Shown: piece by piece, positions 9,644 through 19,003 of the stretch
Layout: each line of letters opens with the position of its first letter
Numbering within the stretch: position 1 is the stretch's first letter
From: Bacillus sp. Marseille-P3661
GTDB taxonomy: Bacteria > Bacillota > Bacilli > Bacillales > Bacillaceae_J
Reading direction: 5' to 3'
Assembly (NCBI RefSeq): GCF_900240995.1
Contig: NZ_LT965953.1
Span: 393,303 to 457,302 of the forward strand
DNA length: 64,000 nucleotides
The notes under the pieces: generated by a model
Databases searched by the model: none
What the model saw: only the letters and a program-made list of their open reading frames with translations
Told to the model about the DNA's origin: nothing
Position numbers and translations under genes: made by a program

Positions 9644-9685
9644 AAGAGGATTATTAGAACTTAAATTAAGTCTCATAATCCTCTT
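9644..9685 (-). terminator. terminator of the NSS transporter gene
   Basis: The arms AAGAGGATTAT (9644-9654 region) and ATAATCCTCTT (9675-9685) form a long stem. On the minus strand the stem is followed by T-rich sequence. Confidence 0.8.
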
Positions 9686-9756
9686 ATAGTTAATTTATAT
9701 GTTGTTATAACATGCTCATCCTTCAACAGGATATGTCTTGCCGGTGCTTGTGCTGA

Positions 9757-11109
9757 TTAAACACTTAGCAATCCTAAAGCATGTAGAAATACAATGATTA
9801 TTCCAATAGGAACAATAAAACGAATCGACCAATACCATAGTGTAAACACTTTTGCACTTACAGAAGTTGATCGTAAAAATTCCTCTTTAAGAATTTGTTT
9901 CGGTATTTTTAGTCCTATAAATAAGGCAATGAGTAAAGAACCGCCAGGCAGTGCAATATTACTTACAAAGTAATCTGCTAAATCAAAAATAGTTCTGTTC
10001 ATTAACGGTTTATAATCAGCTAAAATACCATAGGACAATGCGGACGGAATACCAACGATGAATATCAAGATTCCAGATATCCATGCAATTTTTTTGCGTT
10101 TCTCAGGTTGATTTTTAGAGATGGTTGCAATCACAATTTCAATCATCGAGAAAGCAGAAGTTAATGTTGCAAACAACATTAGGATCATAAATGCGACAAA
10201 GAAAATATGGCCGTATGCGATATGTTCAAAAACCGCAGGGAAAATGATAAAGATTAAAGCGGGTCCACTATTAGGTTCAAAACCAAGTGCAAAAACTGCT
10301 GGGAAGATGGCTAAGCCAGCTAATAATGAAATGAAAATGTTTAAACTAACAATCGAACTAACAGAGCGTGGGAGACTCTCCTTTTTTGAAAGGTAAGAGC
10401 TGTAAGTTACCATTACAGAAATCCCAATACTTAATGCGAAAAAGGATTGTCCTAATGCCATTATTAACGTTTCTGACGTTATTTCAGTCCATTCTGGTTT
10501 TAGGAAGAACTTTACTCCTTCCATCGCTCCTTCAAGAGTTAACGAGCGAATAACAAGAATAATAAATAAGATAAATAAAGCAGGCATCATATAATTATTT
10601 GCTTTTTCGATTCCATTTTTAATACCGCCTTGAACAACTAGAATCGTAATAATTAAAAAGATCATTTGTGTAATCATTACTTCAAACGGATTAGAAATGA
10701 TCTGTCCAAAAAGCTCACCATATTGTTCATTTGTAAGGCCACTTGTCATACCGAGTATGCCCCGGACTGTATAGGATATAATCCAACCACCAACAACGCT
10801 GTAAAAAGATAGTAGTACAAATGACGCGACGACACCTAATATTCCGATCCAGTGCCAAGCTGTTCCAGGTGCAAGCTTTTTATAAGCAGTGATTGCATCC
10901 TTTTGAGTATTTCTACCAATAATAAATTCCGCAAATAATAATGGAGCTCCAAGAATGATCGTAAATAATATAAAAAGGAGTAAGAAGATTCCTCCTCCGT
11001 TCGTACCAGTCATATAAGGGAATTTCCAGATGGCTCCTAATCCTATCGCTGACCCTGCAGCCGCTAAGATAAAGCCAAGCTTTGATGACCATTGGTCACG
11101 TTTTTCCAT
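9757..11109 (-). CDS. sodium-dependent NSS-family amino-acid symporter
   Basis: This 450-residue integral membrane protein begins DQWSSKLGFILAAAGSAIGL and then AIWKFPYMTGTNGGG, the unwound TM1 motif that binds Na+ and substrate in LeuT/MhsT-type transporters. It is close in size to B. subtilis YocR/YhdH and to MhsT (11-helix forms). It is likely to import hydrophobic or other amino acids by Na+ coupling, with the precise substrate unknown. A ribosome site, AAAGGAGT, lies upstream of the ATG. Transcription is separate from the germination genes, with its own terminator. Confidence 0.9.
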   Translation of the reverse strand: MEKRDQWSSKLGFILAAAGSAIGLGAIWKFPYMTGTNGGGIFLLLFILFTIILGAPLLFAEFIIGRNTQKDAITAYKKLAPGTAWHWIGILGVVASFVLLSFYSVVGGWIISYTVRGILGMTSGLTNEQYGELFGQIISNPFEVMITQMIFLIITILVVQGGIKNGIEKANNYMMPALFILFIILVIRSLTLEGAMEGVKFFLKPEWTEITSETLIMALGQSFFALSIGISVMVTYSSYLSKKESLPRSVSSIVSLNIFISLLAGLAIFPAVFALGFEPNSGPALIFIIFPAVFEHIAYGHIFFVAFMILMLFATLTSAFSMIEIVIATISKNQPEKRKKIAWISGILIFIVGIPSALSYGILADYKPLMNRTIFDLADYFVSNIALPGGSLLIALFIGLKIPKQILKEEFLRSTSVSAKVFTLWYWSIRFIVPIGIIIVFLHALGLLSV

Positions 11110-11463
11110 ATAAGCATTCGACTCCTTTCCATTTAAATATAATAGAGTATTTTGTCGAAATATGAAAGATATATTTGTATAATTTTCTGATAAAGTGAAA
11201 CTTCCATAGTTGGTGTGATTTTCCGGTAATAGATATACAATTCCTTATAAATGAATAACATTAGGTTGCCCTATTTGTGTTTAACAACACTATTCCATAT
11301 TTTTTTGTCCGTTGGTTACTTAATATAAATGAGAACAAATAATTACCCCAAAATCTTTCAGTTTACTGTTAAAATAGCTGAAATATTTCCAACAATAACA
11401 ATTCTTTACCTAATAAATGTGAGGCAAGTTGTATAAAATATAGGTGTTATGGAAAACCAAGCT
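11110..11463. other. divergent intergenic region, no gene seen
   Basis: This AT-rich gap lies between the minus-strand symporter and plus-strand yugI. It should contain the symporter promoter near its left end. I see no RNA gene, repeat or open frame worth calling. Confidence 0.5.
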
Positions 11464-11492
11464 TTGATAATGAAAGTACTTTGTGGTATACT
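11464..11492 (+). promoter_or_regulatory. sigma-A promoter of yugI
   Basis: TTGATA (11464-11469) and TATACT (11487-11492) are separated by exactly 17 bases. Each hexamer matches five of six consensus positions. The gene starts 42 bases downstream. Confidence 0.8.
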
Positions 11493-11534
11493 TCTACAAT
11501 GCGCACATAAAATGAATAAATTAGGAGTGTTTCC

Positions 11535-11963
11535 ATGTCAGAAAAATACACAATCGGTCAAGAGTTAACTGGTAAAGTTACCGGAATTCAACCATATGGA
11601 GCTTTTGTAGCTTTAGATGAAAATACACAAGGATTAGTTCACATCTCAGAAATTACCCATGGCTATGTAAAGGACGTGAGCGAGCATTTAGCAGTGGGAG
11701 ACGAAGTTAGTGTAAAAGTTCTATCTGTTGACGAAGCGGCAGGTAAAATTAGTCTTTCTATTAAAGCAACTCAAGAGGCACCGGAACAAACTGAAGTACC
11801 AGCTCAACAACCAAAGAAGGAAAGAAAAGCACGTCCACAAGCTAAAAAGCAACCACAACAACAAGTGGACACAGCAGCTACTTCAGGTTTCAATACACTT
11901 AAAGACAAGCTTGAAGATTGGATTAAACAATCATCAGATCGTGAAAAACTATTAAAGAAGTAA
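11535..11963 (+). CDS. yugI: S1-domain RNA-binding protein YugI (general stress protein 13 type)
   Basis: This 142-residue protein is a single S1 OB-fold domain (residues about 5-75: GQELTGKVTGIQPYGAFVAL, then GLVHISEIT and GDEVSVKVLSVD) followed by a basic, Gln/Lys-rich linker and a short C-terminal helix. B. subtilis YugI is described as general stress protein 13 and associates with ribosomes in some studies. ATG 11535 follows TAGGAG. The neighbours yugJ and pgi conserve the B. subtilis order. Confidence 0.9.
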   Translation: MSEKYTIGQELTGKVTGIQPYGAFVALDENTQGLVHISEITHGYVKDVSEHLAVGDEVSVKVLSVDEAAGKISLSIKATQEAPEQTEVPAQQPKKERKARPQAKKQPQQQVDTAATSGFNTLKDKLEDWIKQSSDREKLLKK

Positions 11964-11972
11964 ATAGCGATA

Positions 11973-12004
11973 GAAGAAACTCGACGGGGTTTCTTCTTTT
12001 TTTT
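11973..12004 (+). terminator. terminator of yugI
   Basis: GAAGAAAC (11973-11980) pairs with GTTTCTTC (11989-11996). Eight T follow. Confidence 0.92.
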
Positions 12005-12340
12005 AGGAAAAAAATTATTCCAAAGAACTTTTTAAGATTAGCACAAAAACTTATCAACAAATTATTTAATGAATCAACATATTATAACAATTAAGAAGTA
12101 TCTTAAATAAAAATGAACAAATGAACAAGTACATATATATATTAAGATTTCCACTATCCCTTTTATTTTACGCTTTTCTTGGAATACTAAAAAAGCTGTC
12201 AATTATTCGCGTAATTTCTCGTTTTTTAGTGAAATAACGTTGTTATGGTTGACTATGATTATAAAATATCATTTGGTATTATTATGTAATGGTGGAAAAA
12301 CATGCACTACGCTTACATCTTAGAAAAGGAAGTGTATTTG
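12005..12340 (+). other. AT-rich leader before yugJ, no gene seen
   Basis: This stretch carries no recognisable RNA or gene. An ATG at 12302 is in frame with yugJ, but it has no ribosome site and would add 13 residues that family members lack, so it is treated as leader sequence. Confidence 0.5.
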
Positions 12341-13504
12341 TTGGATTCATTTATTTTTCAAAACCCAACTCGGTTAATTTTCGGAAAAGGACAATTACAG
12401 GCGCTAAAGGAAGAGGTACCTAAATTTGGTACAAAACTATTGTTAGTGTATGGTGGGGGCAGTATTAAGAAATCGGGTCTTTATGACCAAGTGACCTCGC
12501 TCCTTAAAGAAATTAATGTTGAGATTTATGAGCTATCAGGAGTCGAACCTAATCCGCGATTGTCAACTGTACATAAGGGAATTGAAATTTGTAAAAAAGA
12601 ATCAATTGAGATTGTTTTAGCTGTAGGCGGTGGAAGTGTAATTGACTGTTCAAAAGCTGTTGCAGCTGGTGCAAAGCTTGACGTTGATATTTGGGATGTA
12701 ATTACGAAAAAGGCAGTAGCAACTGATGCTTTACCAATTGGCACAGTGTTAACATTAGCGGCGACAGGTTCTGAAATGAATGCAGGATCAGTTATAACTA
12801 ACATGGAGACAAAGGAAAAGTATGGATGGGGTAGCCCTGCCGTATATCCTAAGTTTTCTATATTAGATCCAGAGTTTACATATTCTGTTCCCCAAAATCA
12901 AACCGTTTATGGCATCGTAGATATGATGTCACATGTTTTAGAACAATATTTTCATAAAACAGAAAACACACCATTGCAGGATCGTATGTGTGAGTCTGTT
13001 TTAAAAACGGTAATGGAGACAGCGCCAAAATTAATAAATGATCTGAACAATTACGAATTACGAGAAACAATTTTATATGCAGGAACGATAGCTTTAAATG
13101 GCTCATTATCAATGGGATCTCGCGGTGACTGGGCCACACATAATATTGAACATGCAGTTTCTGCTGTTTATGATATTCCGCATGCAGGTGGATTAGCCAT
13201 TTTACAGCCCAATTGGATGATTCATGTTTTAGAACAGCACGTGAAGAAGTTTAAACAGCTGGCCATTAGAGTTTTTGATGTAAATCCAACAGGGAAAGAA
13301 GATCGTGACATTGCGCTAGAAGGAATTGAAAAGCTTCGCGTATTTTGGTCCTCAATAGGAGCTCCTTCGAGATTAGCAGATTATAACATTGATGATTCAC
13401 AATTAGATTTAATGGCAGATAAGGCTATGGCAAATGGAGAGTTTGGAACTATTAAGAAATTGAATAAGCACGACGTATTGGAAATTCTGAAAATGTCTTT
13501 ATAA
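12341..13504 (+). CDS. yugJ: iron-dependent alcohol dehydrogenase YugJ (butanol dehydrogenase type)
   Basis: This 387-residue group III alcohol dehydrogenase begins [19 protein letters not shown] after a TTG start preceded by AAAAGGAAG. The length then equals that of B. subtilis YugJ as I recall it. The NAD-binding motif [14 protein letters not shown] is clear, as are the metal ligands in [11 protein letters not shown] and [17 protein letters not shown] (two His). Such enzymes reduce aldehydes, for example butyraldehyde, with NAD(P)H. It sits immediately before pgi, as in B. subtilis. Confidence 0.9.
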   Translation: MDSFIFQNPTRLIFGKGQLQALKEEVPKFGTKLLLVYGGGSIKKSGLYDQVTSLLKEINVEIYELSGVEPNPRLSTVHKGIEICKKESIEIVLAVGGGSVIDCSKAVAAGAKLDVDIWDVITKKAVATDALPIGTVLTLAATGSEMNAGSVITNMETKEKYGWGSPAVYPKFSILDPEFTYSVPQNQTVYGIVDMMSHVLEQYFHKTENTPLQDRMCESVLKTVMETAPKLINDLNNYELRETILYAGTIALNGSLSMGSRGDWATHNIEHAVSAVYDIPHAGGLAILQPNWMIHVLEQHVKKFKQLAIRVFDVNPTGKEDRDIALEGIEKLRVFWSSIGAPSRLADYNIDDSQLDLMADKAMANGEFGTIKKLNKHDVLEILKMSL

Positions 13505-13585
13505 GGTGAAGAAATATGTGAAACAAAAACATCAGAATTTCATCAGGAAATAGCGTGTTTTTCTAAATAAAAATGGAGGCTGGTT

Positions 13586-14935
13586 ATGGCACATATTAGT
13601 TTTGATTATTCAAAGGCTCTAACTTTTTTTAATGAGGATGAATTAAATTACTTAAGTGATTTTGTTAAGTGCGCACATCATTCAATACATGAAAAGACGG
13701 GTGCAGGTAACGATTATTTAGGCTGGGTTGAATTGCCTACAAATTATGATAAGGAAGAGTTTGCCCGCATTCAAAAAGCCGCAAGCAAAATCAAAGCAGA
13801 TTCAGATGTACTGCTTGTCATTGGTATTGGTGGCTCATACTTAGGAGCACGGGCGGCTATCGAGATGTTAAACCATTCTTTCTACAATGCCATATCTAAA
13901 GAAAAACGGCAAGGAACGCCACAAGTGTTTTTTGTGGGTCATCATATAAGTTCTACATATGTTCAAGAACTATTTGATTTACTAGAAGGGAAGGATATTT
14001 CGGTAAATGTTATTTCTAAATCAGGAACAACAACTGAGCCGGCGATTGCTTTCCGGATCTTTAAAAAGCATCTAGAAGAAAAATATGGTGTTGAAGAAGC
14101 GAGAAAGCGAATTTATGCAACGACAGATCGTGAAAAAGGTGCATTGAAAACTTTAGCGACTGAAGAAGGCTATGAAACGTTTGTTGTACCCGATGATGTT
14201 GGGGGCCGTTATTCAGTATTAACTGCAGTTGGACTGTTGCCAATTGCCGTTAGTGGTGTAAATATTGAAGAAATGATGAGCGGAGCACGCGAGGCACAGG
14301 ACGATTTTAGCAAGTCTGAATTAGTAGAAAATCCTGCGTATCAATATGCGGCTGTTCGAAACATTTTATACAATAAAGGTAAAACGATCGAAATGTTAAT
14401 CAATTATGAGCCAGCACTTCAATATTTCTCTGAATGGTGGAAACAGTTATTTGGGGAAAGTGAAGGAAAGGATCAAAAGGGGATCTTTCCAGCATCTGCA
14501 AACTTCTCAACCGATCTTCACTCATTAGGTCAATATGTTCAAGAGGGTCGTCGTGATTTATTTGAAACTATTATTAATGTTGAAAAACCTAAATATGAAA
14601 TTACGATTGAGAAAGAAGCAAACGACTTAGATGGACTTAATTATTTAGCGGGAAAGACAATGGATTTTGTTAATAAAAAAGCATTTCAAGGAACCATGCT
14701 TGCCCATACAGACGGGAATGTTCCAAACTTAATTGTAAATATACCAGAGTTAAGTGCTTATACTTTTGGATATCTCGTATACTTTTTTGAAAAAGCATGT
14801 GCAATGAGTGGTTATTTATTGGGAGTTAACCCATTTGATCAACCAGGGGTGGAAGCATATAAGAAAAATATGTTTGCATTGCTAGGGAAACCAGGATTCG
14901 AAAAAGAAAAAGAAGCATTAGAAAAAAGATTATAA
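13586..14935 (+). CDS. pgi: glucose-6-phosphate isomerase
   Basis: This 449-residue cytosolic enzyme interconverts glucose 6-phosphate and fructose 6-phosphate. The phosphate-binding segments [12 protein letters not shown] and [10 protein letters not shown], the catalytic region [16 protein letters not shown], and the C-terminal active-site signature [18 protein letters not shown] are all present. TGGAGG lies seven bases before the ATG. It may be cotranscribed with yugJ, 81 bases upstream. A strong terminator follows. Confidence 0.96.
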   Translation: MAHISFDYSKALTFFNEDELNYLSDFVKCAHHSIHEKTGAGNDYLGWVELPTNYDKEEFARIQKAASKIKADSDVLLVIGIGGSYLGARAAIEMLNHSFYNAISKEKRQGTPQVFFVGHHISSTYVQELFDLLEGKDISVNVISKSGTTTEPAIAFRIFKKHLEEKYGVEEARKRIYATTDREKGALKTLATEEGYETFVVPDDVGGRYSVLTAVGLLPIAVSGVNIEEMMSGAREAQDDFSKSELVENPAYQYAAVRNILYNKGKTIEMLINYEPALQYFSEWWKQLFGESEGKDQKGIFPASANFSTDLHSLGQYVQEGRRDLFETIINVEKPKYEITIEKEANDLDGLNYLAGKTMDFVNKKAFQGTMLAHTDGNVPNLIVNIPELSAYTFGYLVYFFEKACAMSGYLLGVNPFDQPGVEAYKKNMFALLGKPGFEKEKEALEKRL

Positions 14936-14937
14936 TG

Positions 14938-14979
14938 AAAAAAGCATTCAAATACCATATGGCGTTTGAATGCTTTTTT
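14938..14979 (+). terminator. terminator of pgi
   Basis: AAAAAAGCATTCAAA (14938-14952) and TTTGAATGCTTTTTT (14965-14979) form a long stem that includes its own A and T tracts, so it may also act on the minus strand. Confidence 0.93.
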
Positions 14980-15033
14980 GCTTGCACCAGTTTAGTAATA
15001 TTTCTTGCACATTCTTAGTAAAGTTTACCATTA

Positions 15034-15122
15034 GTAAAGAATTAAAGTATAAGAAAAGAGGTCCTATTGGTCATCTCCTGGGACATCGCCATTTGATATT
15101 GTGGGCGAATGACGTGTTTTTC
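15034..15122. repeat. dispersed intergenic element, copy B
   Basis: It matches the reverse complement of 3505-3590, with a 26-base identical block and collinear shorter blocks, and ends in CGTGTTTTT. Internal pairing CATCGCC with GGCG..ATG resembles a terminator-like stem, but the two copies do not form the same structure. It is located after pgi and before yugN. Confidence 0.65.
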
Positions 15123-15199
15123 TAATCGAATGATAATGATCGAGCTTGGACAACCTATTAAATAAATGAATGATAATATTTAAAGGGGTTGTGAGCTAG

Positions 15200-15604
15200 A
15201 TGATACCAATTTCATCTTCTATAGAAAATCGTACATTTCAACTAATTGACCTTGAATCAAAGCTAAAACCGCTAGGATATGTTATCGGTGGTAATTGGGA
15301 TTATGATCATGGTTATTTTGATTATAAAATTGCCGATGATCATGGAAGTTATCAGTATTTAAGAGTTCCATTTGAAGCCGTTGATGGACAATTAGATTCT
15401 AATGGAACAACAGTAAAGCTGCGACAACCGTTTTTACTTTCACATAATTATCAAGAAGGTTTGGATGATCACGCAGGAACAGGCGTTTTTTCTGGTACGA
15501 CCGACCAATTTCAAGAACCTCAAGATCCTGATGCAGAATATCCACCTGAACTTGTTGATATGGGAAAGTCTCTTGTGAATGAATTAGAAGATATACTCCG
15601 CTAA
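15200..15604 (+). CDS. yugN: YugN-like family protein
   Basis: This 134-residue soluble protein of unknown function matches the small YugN family: start MIPISSSIENRTFQLIDLES, core WDYDHGYFDYKI, and an acidic C-terminus. It has no membrane segment or known catalytic motif. The gene keeps the position it has in B. subtilis, between pgi and yugO. Its stop overlaps that of the convergent yugO by three bases. Confidence 0.85.
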   Translation: MIPISSSIENRTFQLIDLESKLKPLGYVIGGNWDYDHGYFDYKIADDHGSYQYLRVPFEAVDGQLDSNGTTVKLRQPFLLSHNYQEGLDDHAGTGVFSGTTDQFQEPQDPDAEYPPELVDMGKSLVNELEDILR

Positions 15605-16605
15605 GGGACAATAACTAATAATAAATCATTTTCTGTAATTGTACGAGCGGGAGGAGGATGAATAAAGGCTTCTTCTCCTCTTTTAATACCGATAAGTAAC
15701 CGGTCATAGTCATCTATTAATGTATGGGCACATTCTGCAAAGGTTTTGTTAACTAGATTATTTGGAACTTCCATTAATTTTATCTTACTACCTTTAATGT
15801 AATTCAATAATGAAAATACGACATCTGAGATTCCGTGTGATTGTAGACTATCGATCATAAGATAACTAGATAATAGGTATGTTTCAATTAACTCATCTGC
15901 TCCAGCTCGTTTGGCGTTATTAACTTGGTGTGGAGTCAAAATTTCAATAATGCAGTAAACAGTCGGATTAAATCCTTTAATTGCTAGCAATGTTAATATG
16001 GATTGCATATCCGCTTCATGCTCATTTCGATTTGCATCCGCTGTTATTAAAACAGTTTCAGCATCCATTATATTTGCTTTTTTTAAGGTTTCATCAAGAG
16101 AAGAGTCTCCTTTAATAAAATAAATATTTTTATTATTTAATGGGTGTTCTTCGAGTGTACCATCAATAAGTACGATATGTGTTGAAGGTTCTAATGATAT
16201 AATTTGATTGATTGTATTTCTGGATTTTTCATTCCAGCCGACAATAACGAGATGTTTTTCTCCCTTATATGCTGCACTGCCTTCTTTTAAACCGCTAAAA
16301 ATATTTACTACTGCTGTAGAAAGGGTAACCATATAAAAAGTAACCAAACCTGCTCCAATAAAAATTAACAGAATAGCCATTAGTCTCCCAATAGTGGTCG
16401 TTGGAACAAAATCACCGTATCCAACTGTTGATGTTGTTACAATGACCCACCATAATCCATCGAAGATAGTTGGAAACTCCTCAGGTTCTACGAAATGTAT
16501 GGCAATTCCCATAATAATAGCTACAACGAATATAACAGTGAGTAAGCGAATGATCATATGTGACCGTAGAAAACTTGTATATATCGCACTAAAATAAAGT
16601 CGCAT
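15601..16605 (-). CDS. yugO: potassium channel YugO with RCK (TrkA-N) domain
   Basis: This 334-residue protein has two N-terminal membrane helices around a pore loop with the K+ selectivity filter TVGYGD (about residues 60-66). The cytoplasmic Rossmann-type RCK domain starts HLVIVGWNEKSRNTI. In B. subtilis YugO is a K+ channel needed for biofilm formation and electrical signalling. The ATG follows ACGGAGGT on the minus strand. The pairing with mstX known from B. subtilis is not seen next to it here. Confidence 0.92.
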   Translation of the reverse strand: MRLYFSAIYTSFLRSHMIIRLLTVIFVVAIIMGIAIHFVEPEEFPTIFDGLWWVIVTTSTVGYGDFVPTTTIGRLMAILLIFIGAGLVTFYMVTLSTAVVNIFSGLKEGSAAYKGEKHLVIVGWNEKSRNTINQIISLEPSTHIVLIDGTLEEHPLNNKNIYFIKGDSSLDETLKKANIMDAETVLITADANRNEHEADMQSILTLLAIKGFNPTVYCIIEILTPHQVNNAKRAGADELIETYLLSSYLMIDSLQSHGISDVVFSLLNYIKGSKIKLMEVPNNLVNKTFAECAHTLIDDYDRLLIGIKRGEEAFIHPPPARTITENDLLLVIVP

Positions 16606-16693
16606 GTTTACCTCCGTATTAAATGCGGGATATTATCATTATTTACAGGTGCGATGTTCATAAACATGAGGTTGAAAAATTTCTAAAAATCTG

Positions 16694-16722
16694 TTGCGCA
16701 ACACAATATACTGTTATATAAT
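16694..16722 (+). promoter_or_regulatory. sigma-A promoter overlapping a perfect palindrome
   Basis: TTGCGC (16694-16699) and TATAAT (16717-16722) are 17 bases apart. The -35 lies in the 12-base palindrome TGTTGCGCAACA (16692-16703), which could be an operator. A second TATAAT lies at 16744-16749. Confidence 0.6.
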
Positions 16723-16781
16723 ACGAATTACCGATATATCTGTTATAATACAGTGGTGAGGACTAATAGGGGGGAGATATA

Positions 16782-16919
16782 ATGGAAATGTACCAACAAG
16801 CATATAATAACTATCTAAAAAATTGTGAAAGGTATGAAATTGATAGAGTTATTGATTTTAAACAATTTCTTGAGCAACTAACAAGTGAGCAAATTGAGAA
16901 ATTAAGTCAAGTATCTTAG
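16782..16919 (+). CDS. 45-residue hypothetical protein
   Basis: The peptide starts MEMYQQAYNNYLKNCERYEI and ends EQIEKLSQVS. It is predicted helical, charged and soluble. It is preceded by a very strong ribosome site, GGGGGGAGAT, and a good promoter at 16694. A terminator follows at 16979. A 16-codon frame at 16930-16980 with its own AGGAG lies between the stop and the terminator. I do not recognise the family. Confidence 0.6.
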   Translation: MEMYQQAYNNYLKNCERYEIDRVIDFKQFLEQLTSEQIEKLSQVS

Positions 16920-16978
16920 GAGAGAATACATGAAAAGTGATGTCAATGAGCTATTTCGATTATATGTTTTAAACCGTT

Positions 16979-17026
16979 AAATCGTCTGTTTCCTTTTAAA
17001 GTAAGGTGAACAGGCGATTTTTTTTT
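16979..17026 (+). terminator. terminator after the 45-residue ORF
   Basis: AAATCGTCTGTT (16979-16990) pairs with AACAGGCGATT (17009-17019), with one G-T pair. A run of eight T follows. Confidence 0.88.
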
Positions 17027-17092
17027 GAAGTTTGTGCTAGTAATATTAAAAAAACGAATTGTAAATTTAGTGTAAATTTTAATCGCAACTTA

Positions 17093-17126
17093 TTTACAAT
17101 ATCTTAATCTTCTTACATACTATGAT
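17093..17126 (+). promoter_or_regulatory. possible PhoP-box-like repeats and -10 of nptA
   Basis: TTTACA (17093-17098), TTAATC (17104-17109) and TTACAT (17113-17118) precede TATGAT (17121-17126). The spacing is irregular (5 and 3 bases), so assignment to PhoP is speculative and rests partly on the phosphate-transport function of the gene. Confidence 0.3.
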
Positions 17127-17208
17127 AGGCGTGTCTACATGTCGAATCTTGTAGGCGGTGAATAGAATAGTAATAATTAAAAACTAAGAATTTAAAGGGG
17201 TTGGAAAA

Positions 17209-18849
17209 GTGGAACTCGATGTACAGAGTATGATATTTGAGTTTCTAGGTGGTCTAGGTATATTCTTATTCGGTATAAAATTTATGGGCGATGGTCTTCA
17301 AAAGCTTGCCGGAAATAGACTTAGAGATATTTTAGACAAATTTACTACTAATCCGATAATGGGAATACTAGCAGGAATTATCGTAACCATTTTAATTCAA
17401 TCAAGTTCAGGTACAACTGTACTAACGGTTGGTTTAGTTAATGCCGGCTTTATGACCCTAAAACAAGCCATTGGGGTTATTATGGGGGCCAATATTGGTA
17501 CAACAGTAACGGCATTTATTATAGGATTTGACGTAGGCGCATATTCTCTACCGATTATAGCTATAGGTGCATTTTTAATCTTTTTCTTTAAACATAAAAA
17601 AGCCAATTATGCAGGTCAATTATTCTTTGGTTTTGGGGCACTATTCTACGGCTTAGAATTAATGGGTGCCGGAATGAAACCGTTGCGTTCATTACAAGCT
17701 TTTCATGATTTAACAGTTAGCATGAGTGACAACCCAATTTTAGGGGTGGTAATTGGTACTGTTTTTACAGTAATCGTACAGAGCTCAAGTGCAACTATTG
17801 GTATACTTCAGGAATTATTTGCGCAAGGTGCAATTGACTTAAAAGCAGCGCTACCAGTATTATTCGGGGATAATATTGGAACAACCATCACAGCTGTTTT
17901 AGCATCTTTAGGTGCTTCAGTTGCAGCTAGGCGTGCGGCTTTAACACATGTTATTTTCAACTTAGTTGGAACAACAATTTTCTTGATCATTTTAGGACTC
18001 TTTACGAAATTAATTGCCGCACTACAAGCGAATATGAATTTAAACGAAGAAATGACAATTGCCTTCGCACATGGTATTTTCAACGTTACGAATACAATCA
18101 TTCAGGCTCCATTTATTGCGGTGCTTGCCTTAATCGTTACAAAGTTAATTCCAGGTCAGGAGATAACAGTTGAATATAATACAAAAGGATTGGATCCATT
18201 GTTTATTGAACAATCACCGTCGATAGCATTAGCTAATGCGAAAAAGGAATTGCTTCGAATGGGTGAGTTTTCAATTAAAGGTTTAGAAGAGTCACATAAG
18301 TACTTGAATACTAAACTCCCAGTACATTCTGAATTAGGCTTACAGTATGAACAAGCGATTAATAATTTAGACCGTAAAATTACGCAGTATTTAATTGATG
18401 TCGCATCAAGTGGAGACATTACCGCACAAGATTCAGAAGTGCATTCTATTTTAATGAATACAGTCAATGATATCGAGAGAATTGGAGATCACTTTGAAAA
18501 TATAATCGAATTAGTAGATTATCAGATTGCGAATAAAGTTAAATTGACAGATCAAGCAATTACAGATTTAGAGGAAATGTTTGAATTAACGATTGCGACT
18601 GTAAAAGAGGCAATGCTATCTCTTGAAAAACAAGATATGACATTAGCACAAGATGTTATTCAAAAAGAAGTTGAAATTGATAAAATGGAACGCAATCTTC
18701 GGAAAAAGCATATTATTCGTCTAAATGAAGGAATATGTCAGGGTACTGCAGGTATTGTATTTGTGGATATAATTAGTAATTTGGAAAGAATTGGCGACCA
18801 TGCTGTTAACATAGCAGAAGCAGTTCTAGGTGAAGACTCAGATGAATAG
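17209..18849 (+). CDS. Na/Pi cotransporter (NptA type) with PhoU-like C-terminal domain
   Basis: This 546-residue protein has two inverted membrane repeats, each with the QSSS motif (TILIQSSSGTTVLTVG and TVIVQSSSATIGIL), the signature of SLC34-like phosphate transporters. The region from about residue 345 is helical with PhoU-like repeats (NDIERIGDHFENI and SNLERIGDHAVNIAE). It is expected to import inorganic phosphate with Na+, with the PhoU-like tail tuning activity. A GTG start follows AAAGGGGT. Direct TTTACA/TTAATC/TTACAT elements spaced roughly like a PHO box lie just before a TATGAT -10 (17093-17126). Confidence 0.88.
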   Translation: MELDVQSMIFEFLGGLGIFLFGIKFMGDGLQKLAGNRLRDILDKFTTNPIMGILAGIIVTILIQSSSGTTVLTVGLVNAGFMTLKQAIGVIMGANIGTTVTAFIIGFDVGAYSLPIIAIGAFLIFFFKHKKANYAGQLFFGFGALFYGLELMGAGMKPLRSLQAFHDLTVSMSDNPILGVVIGTVFTVIVQSSSATIGILQELFAQGAIDLKAALPVLFGDNIGTTITAVLASLGASVAARRAALTHVIFNLVGTTIFLIILGLFTKLIAALQANMNLNEEMTIAFAHGIFNVTNTIIQAPFIAVLALIVTKLIPGQEITVEYNTKGLDPLFIEQSPSIALANAKKELLRMGEFSIKGLEESHKYLNTKLPVHSELGLQYEQAINNLDRKITQYLIDVASSGDITAQDSEVHSILMNTVNDIERIGDHFENIIELVDYQIANKVKLTDQAITDLEEMFELTIATVKEAMLSLEKQDMTLAQDVIQKEVEIDKMERNLRKKHIIRLNEGICQGTAGIVFVDIISNLERIGDHAVNIAEAVLGEDSDE

Positions 18850-18856
18850 ATAAATG

Positions 18857-18899
18857 AAGAACCTTTCTAACGCGGGCTCTACGTTGGAAAGGTTCTTTT
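18857..18899 (+). terminator. terminator of the Na/Pi transporter gene
   Basis: AAGAACCTTTC (18857-18867) and GAAAGGTTCTT (18887-18897) pair, followed by T. An apparent upstream start (18854) for the next gene falls in this stem, which argues for the later TTG start at 19004. Confidence 0.9.
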
Positions 18900-19003
18900 G
18901 TTATATCTCGAAAATAGTTTGTATACAGGACAAATGTAAGTGTTTTATAATAGTCAAGTGTATTCGAAATAATTGGAATTTTACGGGAACAGGAGAGGTT
19001 ATC

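Noticed and set aside
16930-16980. 16-codon ORF with AGGAG
   Set aside because: It is squeezed between a stop codon and a terminator. A translated peptide is possible but not supported.
18854-19003. N-terminal extension of the first DMT transporter
   Set aside because: The extra 50 codons run through the terminator of the preceding gene, and the paralogue begins at the same aligned TTG.
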